Origin: JBBSUQ01 sp964389755
Lineage (GTDB): Bacteria; Bacteroidota; Bacteroidia; Flavobacteriales_D; Crocinitomicaceae
DNA: 64,000 nt
NCBI GenBank assembly: GCA_964389755.1
Contig: CAYMEW010000013.1
Location: forward strand, 25,258-89,257
Direction: 5' to 3'
Made by a program: the position numbers and the translations under genes. Positions 1 to 7,314 of this stretch are shown piece after piece. Below the pieces are notes generated by a model. The model was not told the origin of the DNA, made no database searches, and saw only the letters and a list, made by a program, of their open reading frames with translations. Each line of letters starts with the position of its first letter. Position 1 is the stretch's first letter.

Positions 1-339
1 GGTATCGATGCTCCTGTGAAAGAGCCGGTTGGTCATCCAGGAAACAAGGTGCAGACAAGCGATGCCGATGAGTCCGTAAATGAATGTCAGCAACAGTTCC
101 TGCCAAAAACGGCCGGTTCCCTCACTGTTCAGCACGCCACTCATCATGGTCAGCAACCCCAGGAAGTAACCGATGTACGCGAAATAGAATGCGCGGTTGT
201 CGGTCTCAGTCAATTCCCGACCGATGTTAATGCCTTTATTGACCAGTCGAAAGCTAAGGATCGCAGGGATAAATAGAAAGAGGCAAACGAGCAGGAAGAG
301 CGCCGGTTGCCAGAGGTTGTCAAAGAGAGCGATTTTCAT
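1..339 (-). CDS. DUF350-like inner-membrane protein (3' end cut by window edge)
   Basis: The first 113 codons are visible, from an ATG at 339 down to the window edge, with no stop. Three hydrophobic segments are seen at about residues 8-30, 48-66 and 80-100, separated by short charged loops, as in small DUF350 (YjfL-like) membrane proteins. It is the last visible gene of a minus-strand operon, 12 bases after the lipoprotein gene. A DUF4178 gene in the same operon supports the assignment, because DUF350 and DUF4178 genes are often neighbours of aminopropyltransferase genes. Function is unknown. The family call rests on topology and context, not on a signature residue. Confidence 0.6.
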   Translation of the reverse strand, partial: MKIALFDNLWQPALFLLVCLFLFIPAILSFRLVNKGINIGRELTETDNRAFYFAYIGYFLGLLTMMSGVLNSEGTGRFWQELLLTFIYGLIGIACLHLVSWMTNRLFHRSIDT

Positions 340-351
340 TTGTACAGCGTA

Positions 352-1065
352 TCATTTACCGAAACCTCCGCCACCGCGGCCCGTGCCGTGGTAAGAGACT
401 CCGTGTGGTTTGACAAAATTGTTTTTATAGCGCATGCGGGTGTAGAATCCCGGGTAGTAATAATGCATATACGGGCTGTGCGTACCATAGTGGACCGAGT
501 CGGCAGTCACTTCCCCGTAAAAAGGACGGTTGTAGCGGTACAACTGATCGTAGGTACTGTATTCGCCCCAGCTGACCCGGGTGTTTTCAACTCCCAGTGC
601 CGACGGAAGCCAGGCATATTCTTTTTTAAAACGCCACTCATTGTCTGCGAGCTCCTGCACACCGCTCAGCGAATCGGGCTGTATCGGCACCCAGTTCCCG
701 TAGGTCGTGTCACCTATAAAGTTTGAAAAGCCCGGCGGGGTGACGAGGTTATTGACCCGGCCTTTGCGATTCTGCGACAGTACTTCCATTCCGAGGTCGT
801 TCTCATGCAGTGCAAAGAATGCATCGTCCACTGTTTGCCAGCCCGTTTTCTTAACGGTCACTTTCCCGTTCTTCCCGATCTCGAAGCGTTTGTAGCGGTG
901 TTTATATGTCGAACCCTGCAGGTCCATGTCCGACAAGATCACCGTGTATGCTTTTCCCGGCTCAAACTTCCGCTGCATCTTGCGTACAGGGTTGTCCGGG
1001 ATCACTTCGCCTCCGCAGGAGAGCAGTACGAGTAACAGGCAAAACCAGGCTGTACTTATTTTCAT
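352..1065 (-). CDS. Hypothetical lipoprotein with glycine-rich tail
   Basis: This 237-residue protein starts with a short signal peptide and a lipobox ending LLSC, so Cys17 should be the lipidated residue. The body is polar and Tyr-rich. The extreme C-terminus is a short glycine run ending GFGK. The start codon overlaps the stop of the DUF4178 gene (ATGA), indicating translational coupling. I do not recognise the family firmly. A DUF4247-like relationship is possible because those lipoproteins occur in DUF4178/DUF350 operons and end in a similar Gly-rich tail. It probably acts in the envelope with the membrane proteins on either side. Confidence 0.6.
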   Translation of the reverse strand: MKISTAWFCLLLVLLSCGGEVIPDNPVRKMQRKFEPGKAYTVILSDMDLQGSTYKHRYKRFEIGKNGKVTVKKTGWQTVDDAFFALHENDLGMEVLSQNRKGRVNNLVTPPGFSNFIGDTTYGNWVPIQPDSLSGVQELADNEWRFKKEYAWLPSALGVENTRVSWGEYSTYDQLYRYNRPFYGEVTADSVHYGTHSPYMHYYYPGFYTRMRYKNNFVKPHGVSYHGTGRGGGGFGK

Positions 1066-1607
1066 TTTCGCGGAAGGATATTGGTGATTGTGTGTCGCCC
1101 GATGTATTTCCCGGCGTAAACTTCACAGGAATTGTCCTCGTATTTATTGAATGAGAGCAGAAATTCCTGGTCCTCGCTTTCAAAGAGCCAGTTCCTCATT
1201 TCAAACTTTTCGACCGAATTTTGAACGATCGCGTAGCCTTCTGCCGCGTATGTATAGGTTTTTCCATTGAACACGATCTTTTGCGTATCCATACCTGTAC
1301 CTCTCCGCATCTTTTCCGCCGCTTGTGGCCACACCTCGTTGAGTGGTTCTTTCCAGTAAATACTGAGGCCCTCGTCGGTAGCGGCATAGTTGAGGTATTG
1401 TTTTTCGCGGCCGTCTGAAATGGTAAATTCAAGGTCTTTTACGCCGTTATCCCACAGGTAGGTCGTACGGTCGGTCACTTCCCAGTTTCGAAGTTGGTAT
1501 TCCAGGATGAAACCGATCTGCAGGTCCTTCACAGCGAAGTCGATCTGAACTTCCTGTTCCGGGCGGGCATTTTTAGCTAAGCCAAAGAGTCTTTTGAAAA
1601 ATGACAT
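1062..1607 (-). CDS. DUF4178 domain protein
   Basis: This is a 181-residue soluble protein. The N-terminus (MSFFKRLFG) and the pattern of a Trp followed by a T-x-Y-L-W strand ('NWEVTDRTTYLWD') are typical of DUF4178, a beta-rich domain of unknown function. It begins one base inside the stop of the upstream 281-residue gene (TAATG) and ends in an ATGA overlap with the downstream lipoprotein gene, so all three are probably translated together. DUF4178 genes commonly accompany DUF350 and polyamine aminopropyltransferase genes. Such a synthase, if present, would lie left of this window. Confidence 0.65.
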   Translation of the reverse strand: MSFFKRLFGLAKNARPEQEVQIDFAVKDLQIGFILEYQLRNWEVTDRTTYLWDNGVKDLEFTISDGREKQYLNYAATDEGLSIYWKEPLNEVWPQAAEKMRRGTGMDTQKIVFNGKTYTYAAEGYAIVQNSVEKFEMRNWLFESEDQEFLLSFNKYEDNSCEVYAGKYIGRHTITNILPRK

Positions 1608-2452
1608 TATCCGATATAAATTACGTTATCTGTTTTATAAAAGCGCGTCGGGCGCACGGCTTCCTCCCCTGCTTTTGCATATCCATAATGGGTAAAGGAA
1701 ATGACGATGCAGGAAAGGTAAATAATTCCGACCAATCCGGCTGACGCCAGAAAGAGGTGATTGTGCCTGATGCTACGTATGTTCGACAGTTCACCGATAA
1801 TCTCGCCGACGGATCCCCAGTAGCCGGAGCCAAGAATAATCACCAGTGCCAGTACTCCGAAAATGATCGTATAAAAGAGGAAGTAAAGGCGGCCCCCGTG
1901 TTTTTTATAAAGAAAGCCGCGGATTTCACCGTTTGCGTCATTGAAAGAGGTTGTTCGCAGGAAGTAAGTCCCGGCCTTTTCAAGTTCGATCGTAAACTCC
2001 ACCTCGTTATCCTGGTAGACTGAAGTACCGCCCTCCCCGTTCGGATGCACTTCTCTCCACAGGTCTTTGTAGACGGAATAGACGTGCGCCATGTGTTCGT
2101 CGAGGATCTCCAGTTGTAATTCCGAATAAGCGGGAGCCGACTCGAGCGCCTGGTGGAGTTGAAAGGTGTAGAGTGTATTTGAAGCCGGGATGTGAATTTC
2201 GGTAAGTCCGACCTGGCTGGTTGGCCGGATCACGAGGTATTCCACTTCTGTTTTGCGACCGGCGACGAGGTATGTGAGTCCGAACAGACCGATACCAATA
2301 AAGATAAGTACCACAAAAGGGGCCAAACGCCGGCGGTACCAGTTTCCGAAACGCGCTTCGCCTGAGTCTTCGCGCAGCCGCGGATGCTTTTTATAGAACT
2401 CCTTCCGGTGACGCACGCGGTCCTGATATGATCGTCTTTGGTAGTTAGCCAT
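1607..2452 (-). CDS. Hypothetical membrane protein, first gene of DUF4178 operon
   Basis: This 281-residue protein has a basic N-terminal tail, one transmembrane segment at about residues 43-64, an extracytoplasmic beta-rich region of roughly 120 residues, and two further membrane segments near 186-208 and 229-257. The lumenal part contains a stretch resembling an agonist-free ligand or stress-sensing domain, but I recognise no family. It is the promoter-proximal gene of the operon and overlaps the DUF4178 gene by one base. The start at 2452 is the first ATG after the divergent ferredoxin promoter region. Confidence 0.6.
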   Translation of the reverse strand: MANYQRRSYQDRVRHRKEFYKKHPRLREDSGEARFGNWYRRRLAPFVVLIFIGIGLFGLTYLVAGRKTEVEYLVIRPTSQVGLTEIHIPASNTLYTFQLHQALESAPAYSELQLEILDEHMAHVYSVYKDLWREVHPNGEGGTSVYQDNEVEFTIELEKAGTYFLRTTSFNDANGEIRGFLYKKHGGRLYFLFYTIIFGVLALVIILGSGYWGSVGEIIGELSNIRSIRHNHLFLASAGLVGIIYLSCIVISFTHYGYAKAGEEAVRPTRFYKTDNVIYIG

Positions 2453-2576
2453 TTGGCCGCTAATATAATCAATTAACCGCTTTTCCGGGATTTCCGCTGC
2501 GAATATACCTGTGAATTTCAGAAAGCCTCTTAACTTTTTTTCATAGAAAGAACCGGGAATAGTCCCGGAAGCTGTT

Positions 2577-2584
2577 TATATTTG
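2577..2584 (+). promoter_or_regulatory. -7 box for ferredoxin gene
   Basis: TATATTTG matches the Bacteroidota TAnnTTTG -7 element, 29 bases before the ferredoxin ATG. No convincing -33 TTG is seen. Confidence 0.5.
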
Positions 2585-2613
2585 CACTTTCAATCCAAAA
2601 AACACACGTTGAC

Positions 2614-2964
2614 ATGGCAATAATGATTACGGACGAATGCATCAACTGCGGAGCCTGCGAACCCGAATGCCCGAACACGGCTATTTACGAGGGCGGAGCC
2701 GAGTGGCGCTATTCTGACGGAACAACCTTGGCCGGTATGATCACGACGCTTGACGGCGAAGAAGTTAACGCCGAGAAAGAGTTTGAGCCGAAAGACATGG
2801 ACGTATATTACATCGTTACTGACAAATGTACCGAATGTGTCGGTTTTCACGACGAACCCCAGTGTGCTGCGGTATGCCCGGTAGACTGTTGTGTGGACGA
2901 TCCGGATTACCGCGAATCGGAAGAAGAATTACTGGCTAAAAAAGATTTCATGCACGCTTCCTGA
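2614..2964 (+). CDS. fdx: 4Fe-4S dicluster ferredoxin
   Basis: This is a 116-residue electron carrier. The first cluster motif is C9-x2-C12-x2-C15-x3-C19 followed by Pro. The second is C72-x2-C75-x8-C84-x3-C88 followed by Pro, with the longer internal loop typical of 7Fe/8Fe bacterial ferredoxins. About 45 acidic residues separate the two. The protein is short, cytoplasmic and acidic. It stands alone, transcribed divergently from the DUF4178 operon and followed by a 120-base gap before the SRP RNA. Its partner oxidoreductases cannot be named from the window. Confidence 0.92.
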   Translation: MAIMITDECINCGACEPECPNTAIYEGGAEWRYSDGTTLAGMITTLDGEEVNAEKEFEPKDMDVYYIVTDKCTECVGFHDEPQCAAVCPVDCCVDDPDYRESEEELLAKKDFMHAS

Positions 2965-3050
2965 TCGTGTCGTGAACGAAGTATATGAATGCGGATCGTA
3001 TCGGTTCGCATTTTTTTTGTTTAGAATGCGTGATTATCCGTTACAGATGC

Positions 3051-3080
3051 TTGCAGGAGATTAAATTCTGATTAACTTTG
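3051..3080 (+). promoter_or_regulatory. Promoter of SRP RNA
   Basis: A -33 TTG at 3051-3053 and a -7 TAACTTTG at 3073-3080 are separated by 19 bases, matching the Bacteroidota promoter layout. The RNA 5' end, fixed by helix pairing, lies five bases after the -7 box. Confidence 0.7.
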
Positions 3081-3084
3081 CAGC

Positions 3085-3182
3085 GGGGTAAGTCTTGTAC
3101 GACCAGCTCCCTCTAATTCCTCCAGGACGGGAACGTAGCAAAGGTAAGAGGTTGTAGCGGTGCGATGCGAGTAGCTTACCCC
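3085..3182 (+). ncRNA. ffs: Small SRP RNA (4.5S-type)
   Basis: The ends pair perfectly: GGGGTAAG (3085-3092) with CTTACCCC (3175-3182). The apical domain has a GGAA tetraloop closed by ACG/CGT (3127-3136), followed by the AGCA side of the asymmetric loop (3137-3140), which is the Ffh-binding domain IV. The 98-base length fits the small bacterial SRP RNA. A pyrimidine-rich T tract (3183-3210) follows the closing helix directly and would act as the terminator. It guides Ffh to signal sequences for co-translational membrane targeting. Confidence 0.9.
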
Positions 3183-3477
3183 TCTTTTTTTTCTCTCTTT
3201 TTTTCCGGTGTTGGTCCCACAGAGACGCGTGTTCTTGCTTACCGGAAACATAAAAACCTGAAAATCAATCATAAAAAGGTTGACAAACCGTTTCCTGTCT
3301 ATTCCTATTTCTCGCTTAAGCACCTGTTAATCAATAACAAAAAAGCTGAATCCGCTATTTCCTCATGACCTTTCATATCCTTCGCTATTTTCGCCTCCCA
3401 AAGGTACGCTTCCGGCCCGAAGTATTGTTCAAGGCAGGAAATCGGCCGGCAGGCACAGGTAATTGGGACGAATGACT

Positions 3478-3485
3478 TACTTTTG
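3478..3485 (+). promoter_or_regulatory. -7 box for transaldolase gene
   Basis: TACTTTTG matches TAnnTTTG. An in-frame ATG at 3483 lies inside this box, so the start at 3501 is preferred for the gene. Confidence 0.55.
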
Positions 3486-3500
3486 CACAAACTGAAACAC

Positions 3501-4157
3501 ATGAAATTTTTTATTGATACAGCCAACCTCGACGAGATCCGCGAGGCGAATGCGTTGGGAATTCTCGACGGAGTAACCACCAACCCGTCCCTGATGGCCA
3601 AAGAAGGAATTACGGGAAGTGAGAACATCCTGAAACATTACAAAGACATTTGCGAGATCGTGGACGGTGACGTGAGTGCCGAAGTGATCTCCACCGATTT
3701 CGACGGGATTGTAAAAGAAGGTGAACACCTGGCAAGCCTGCACAAAAACATCGTGGTGAAAGTGCCGATGATCCCGGAAGGTATCAAAGCGATCAAACAT
3801 TTCAGCCAAAAGGGAATCAAAACCAACTGCACGCTGATCTTCTCTGCGGGACAGGCACTCCTGGCAGCGAAAGCCGGAGCCACTTACATTTCACCTTTCA
3901 TCGGACGCCTGGACGATATTTCCGTAAACGGGATCGAGCTGATCGCGCAAATTCGCCTGATCTTCGATAACTATGCCTTCGACACGGAGATCCTGGCCGC
4001 GTCCGTACGTCACCCAATGCACATCATCAACTGTGCGGAAATCGGAGCAGACGTTATGACAGGACCGCTAAGCGCGATCAAAGCGCTCGCCAAACACCCG
4101 CTTACGGACAGCGGACTGGAGAAATTCCTGGCAGATTACGCGAAAGGAAACAATTAA
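3501..4157 (+). CDS. Transaldolase, small (TalC/FSA-like) subfamily
   Basis: This 218-residue TIM-barrel enzyme should move dihydroxyacetone units between sugar phosphates in the non-oxidative pentose phosphate pathway. Landmarks are the N-terminal MKFFIDTAN, the TTNPS loop near residue 27, the Schiff-base lysine K87 in VVKVPM, and the T-N-C-T-L segment near residue 108. Length is normal for the short subfamily, which includes both transaldolases and fructose-6-phosphate aldolases; sequence alone does not separate these. The start at 3501 is chosen over an upstream in-frame ATG because that one falls within the promoter. Confidence 0.88.
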   Translation: MKFFIDTANLDEIREANALGILDGVTTNPSLMAKEGITGSENILKHYKDICEIVDGDVSAEVISTDFDGIVKEGEHLASLHKNIVVKVPMIPEGIKAIKHFSQKGIKTNCTLIFSAGQALLAAKAGATYISPFIGRLDDISVNGIELIAQIRLIFDNYAFDTEILAASVRHPMHIINCAEIGADVMTGPLSAIKALAKHPLTDSGLEKFLADYAKGNN

Positions 4158-4196
4158 TTCGCATTCCAAACCGCAAAGTTTGAACGATAGTTTTTG

Positions 4197-4229
4197 AACC
4201 GGGGACAATTAAGTTCCCGGTTTTTATTT
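4197..4229 (+). terminator. Intrinsic terminator after transaldolase gene
   Basis: A ten-pair stem (AACCGGGGAC / GTTCCCGGTT, one G-U pair) with a six-base loop is followed by TTTTTATTTTTT. Confidence 0.8.
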
Positions 4230-4712
4230 TTTACGCAATTCGATAAATTCCTGCACCTTTTCATTCTCTATGAGGACAGTTAGGTTGTAGTACGCGAGTT
4301 TCCAGGATTTCTTTTCACGGCGCACGATTCCGCTTCCGCGACAGCCTTCCATCCAGGTATCGAGGTCTTCATCGAACCAGGCGATCCCGCGCTTTTCATC
4401 GATCACCCAGTGGCGGTCGTGCGGTTTAAAATCCCAGGCTGTTCCTTTATCAAAGTAGGGTTTTGAAAACTCGTAAAACGCTTCTTTAGTCCAGCGTTCT
4501 CCGGGTGCTGTTCCGAGGAATACAAAATCATCCGTGAGCGGATCAAAATAAGCTTCGAGGTCAGCATTGGTCGCAGCGAGGTGCCAGGCATCAACCAGTT
4601 CATCGAGTTGTTTCATCCGTCCGACTGAACTGTCACTCCGACCGGCAAGTAAGGGTAAAACAAGTAATATCCAGGAGCAGCAGGACCATAAGTAACTGTT
4701 CTTCATTGTCAT
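4224..4712 (-). CDS. Secreted SnoaL/NTF2-like protein
   Basis: This 162-residue protein has an N-terminal hydrophobic signal (about residues 8-24) and a single NTF2-fold domain of about 120 residues with the typical start 'LVDAWHLAATNADLEAYFD', seen in SnoaL-like and DUF4440-type proteins. Such domains form small cone-shaped pockets and are used for binding or catalysis, so the substrate cannot be read off. There are two candidate start codons two residues apart (4712 and 4706). The gene stands alone and converges on the transaldolase terminator. Confidence 0.7.
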   Translation of the reverse strand: MTMKNSYLWSCCSWILLVLPLLAGRSDSSVGRMKQLDELVDAWHLAATNADLEAYFDPLTDDFVFLGTAPGERWTKEAFYEFSKPYFDKGTAWDFKPHDRHWVIDEKRGIAWFDEDLDTWMEGCRGSGIVRREKKSWKLAYYNLTVLIENEKVQEFIELRKK

Positions 4713-4839
4713 GACTTTTTAACTAATTTTAAAATAATTAGTCGATTCTTCAGTCAAAGATAACCTGAAATAATTTATATTTACGTAAGTTCCCTTATTT
4801 CCCGTAACCAAAAACACACCCGGATCGCATGAAAAACTG

Positions 4840-5121
4840 ATGCGTATGGAAAGGGTAAAACGAATTGCGATATTGAAAGAACAATTGCTTTCAGCGAGTG
4901 GACCGGCCGATATTTCGCGCCTTGGAGGAGAGTTGTTGAGTGAATTGAGCGGGTTGCCATTCACGATCAGTCAGAACCAGCAGCGGGCTTTATTTCAGGA
5001 TATCGACACCGCCATCGAAGCATATTCCAGGAATCGTTCACCGGAGAGTCGCGAACGATTTTGCGATAAGTTATTCGGCATTGTCGGGCGTTCGGCACTG
5101 TTTAGCAGGCAGCTGGACTAA
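4840..5121 (+). CDS. Hypothetical small helical protein
   Basis: This 93-residue protein is soluble, rich in Leu, Arg and Ser, and predicted helical throughout, with no signal peptide or membrane segment. I do not recognise a family. A second ATG two codons in (4846) is an equally good start. It is monocistronic between a divergent SnoaL-like gene and a 460-base gene-free region. Codon use resembles neighbouring genes, so it is probably real, but nothing points to a role. Confidence 0.5.
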   Translation: MRMERVKRIAILKEQLLSASGPADISRLGGELLSELSGLPFTISQNQQRALFQDIDTAIEAYSRNRSPESRERFCDKLFGIVGRSALFSRQLD

Positions 5122-5374
5122 AACCTCCACCCGAAGGCCGGATTAAACGGTATTTCCTTTTCACCGGCATATTCTTCCCGGATATGCTCGTTCGGAAAGT
5201 TTCCGTGAATTATTCCTGATTAATGATTACCTGTAGACACTTACGCTGTTCTCTCCTGCCCGCCCGTTCATTTTTCCGGTCAAAAGCGGTGTTCGCCGCG
5301 AGGACATTTTAAGCAGCGGATATTCTATTTAATGGAGCCGTGATTATAGCTAACCAGGTTGATCTGAACAGGTA

Positions 5375-5443
5375 CAAAAAAAATGGAGCGGAAAACAGGC
5401 GTTTCCCACTCCATCCTACTAATCAACCTAACCTAACCACCTA
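5375..5443 (-). ncRNA. Candidate independently transcribed small RNA
   Basis: On the minus strand a -33 TTG (5479-5477), a 20-base spacer and a -7 TAATTTTG (5456-5449) precede a short transcript that would begin near 5443. It opens with a G/T-rich single-stranded leader made of AGGTTAGGTT-like repeats and ends in a strong hairpin (ATGGAGTGGGAA paired with TTTTCCGCTCCAT, 5383-5414) followed by eight T (5382-5375). Promoter, leader and terminator fit in about 70 bases with no reading frame. Independently transcribed motifs of this kind, such as Flavo-1, are known from flavobacteria, but I cannot confirm that identity. Confidence 0.55.
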
Positions 5444-5532
5444 TGAGTCAAAATTACTTTTTTAAGTTCAACTATGCAACCAAAAAATTAATTTTAACGA
5501 ATTTTAAGATGTTCCACTATTTCTTTAAAAAC

Positions 5533-5565
5533 AAAAAAAGCCGCTCACACAAATGCGAACGGCTT
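5533..5565 (-). terminator. Intrinsic terminator after S8 protease gene
   Basis: On the minus strand a 12-pair stem (AAGCCGTTCGCA / TGTGAGCGGCTT with two G-U pairs) and a four-base loop are followed by seven T. It lies 26 bases past the protease stop. Confidence 0.85.
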
Positions 5566-5590
5566 ATTATAGAGACTATTGTAAATTGGT

Positions 5591-7201
5591 TTATCCCGCT
5601 TTTTGTTTTTCGAGCTCCATGCACATTTTTACAGCGGCGAGCACATCGATCACTGCACCTGTTTGCGAAAGCGTGGCAAAATCCACTTCTTCTTCCGTTC
5701 CAGGTTTAACCTGCATCGTTCCAGTGTACGATTTGGCAGACTTCAGCATGATGTCTTTAATCTCCTCCATGCTCAGCGACGGGAAATAGGATTTAAGCAT
5801 CGCAGCCACCCCTGTTACCATCGGCGCTGCCATGGACGTTCCCTGGAGCAGTTTGTAATCGCTCTGCGGCACGGAATTCCAGATCTCGAAGCCCGGCGCG
5901 AACACGTCCACTGACTGATCCCCGTAATTGGAAAAACCGGCAGCCAGGTGTTCTTTCAGATCACGCGTGGAGGCACCGATCGTGAGGTAGAGCGGTAAAC
6001 GTTCTTTCTGGAACGAATACATGTAAGTCGGGAAGTTCGGTTCCACATCCACGTCCGCCGCGTCATTACCGGCCGCATGAACAAGTAGTACGCCTTTGGA
6101 GCTCGCGTATTGCAGCGCTTCATACACTTCTTTCTTGTGGATCGAATAGGATTTCCCGAAAGACATATTGATCACTGAAGCACCGTTGTCCACGGCATAG
6201 CGAATCGCCAGTGCAATATCCTTATCGGCCTCGTCACCGTTCGGCACGGCACGTAAAGACATCAGTTTTACATTCGAAGCGACTCCGTCACCACCGAGGT
6301 CGTTTCCGCGAATGGCGCCAATGATACCGCCCACGTGCGTTCCGTGAAGCGCATCCGGTCCTTCCACATCGTTATTTCCGTAATTCGTATCGGAGAAATC
6401 ATCCGGATTATCACCGATGATGTCGCGTTCGTTAAATTCGGTATTGAGCTGGTAATCGAGTTGATCGCGGAAATGCTTGATGGCTTCCTCCAGGTTTTTC
6501 TTTGAGAGGTTTCCTTTTTTCATGCTGATCGCGATGTTCTTCAACTGGACCATATCCCCTTCCGGTTCCCATTTTTCGAGATCCTTAAGTGTGTAATCGT
6601 CCTTACCGATCGCAGAAGCTACCATCGGCGGGATATTGTCGAGCATCGGCATGAGTTGTTCACATTGCGCGATCACCGCTTCCGCATTGGCACGTTCTTC
6701 CTCCACTTCTTTTTTCACCTGCTTGTAAAGCATGTAATCACTCTTATCCGCAGCCGAAACAGAAGCTTCGTCCACTCCTTCGAAACGATCAGAAAGACGA
6801 CGCAGGATACGTGTTTTTTCGAGGTTAGCGCCGTCCACGTTCTCACCGGAAGAATTCCCGAGGAAGTTCCAGCCGTGCACATCGTCCACATACCCGTTGT
6901 TATCGTCGTCGATACCATTGTTCGGGATCTCGTCCTCGTTCACCCAGATCTTTCCTTTCAGATCTTCGTGTTCGATATCGATCCCTGAATCGATCACAGC
7001 CACAATGACCGTGGTAGACTCTTTTTTCTTCAGTTTTTTATAGGCTTTGTCCGTGTACATTCCGGCTCCTTTCCCGTTATACCAGTTAAGGACTTTTTTG
7101 TCGACCTTCTTCTCTCCTTTTTCAGCATCCTGGGCGTGAAGTACGTTGAAGATACCGACAGCGAAAAGTGCAAAAGACAAGGTTATAATTCTTTTCTTCA
7201 T
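5591..7201 (-). CDS. Subtilisin-like serine protease (S8), no sorting domain
   Basis: This 536-residue exported protease has a signal peptide ending near residue 23 (LHAQ). The triad is clear: D71 in VIDSGID, H286 in HGTHVGG and S456 in GTSMAAP, with oxyanion N379 in AAGND. About 165 residues (120-285), rich in Lys/Glu helices, are inserted between Asp and His, far more than in classical subtilisins. There is no C-terminal T9SS domain; it ends ELEKQKAG, so it is probably periplasmic. A Ca-binding-like D/N-rich run (about 97-106) follows the catalytic Asp. It is transcribed divergently from the next protease gene and has its own terminator. Confidence 0.9.
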   Translation of the reverse strand: MKKRIITLSFALFAVGIFNVLHAQDAEKGEKKVDKKVLNWYNGKGAGMYTDKAYKKLKKKESTTVIVAVIDSGIDIEHEDLKGKIWVNEDEIPNNGIDDDNNGYVDDVHGWNFLGNSSGENVDGANLEKTRILRRLSDRFEGVDEASVSAADKSDYMLYKQVKKEVEEERANAEAVIAQCEQLMPMLDNIPPMVASAIGKDDYTLKDLEKWEPEGDMVQLKNIAISMKKGNLSKKNLEEAIKHFRDQLDYQLNTEFNERDIIGDNPDDFSDTNYGNNDVEGPDALHGTHVGGIIGAIRGNDLGGDGVASNVKLMSLRAVPNGDEADKDIALAIRYAVDNGASVINMSFGKSYSIHKKEVYEALQYASSKGVLLVHAAGNDAADVDVEPNFPTYMYSFQKERLPLYLTIGASTRDLKEHLAAGFSNYGDQSVDVFAPGFEIWNSVPQSDYKLLQGTSMAAPMVTGVAAMLKSYFPSLSMEEIKDIMLKSAKSYTGTMQVKPGTEEEVDFATLSQTGAVIDVLAAVKMCMELEKQKAG

Positions 7202-7314
7202 ATCTGATTAATAATAACTATTGCAAAAATGCGATACTTTCGGCTAAAAGTAAAAAACTTTTAACTATATGGTCTATATTTACGTCTTTATGGTAAATTT
7301 TTAATGTTAACGGT

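Noticed and set aside
5443..5709. Plus-strand open frame of 88 codons
   Set aside because: It runs through the protease terminator hairpin and the small RNA promoter, and into the protease gene in antisense; no protein features.
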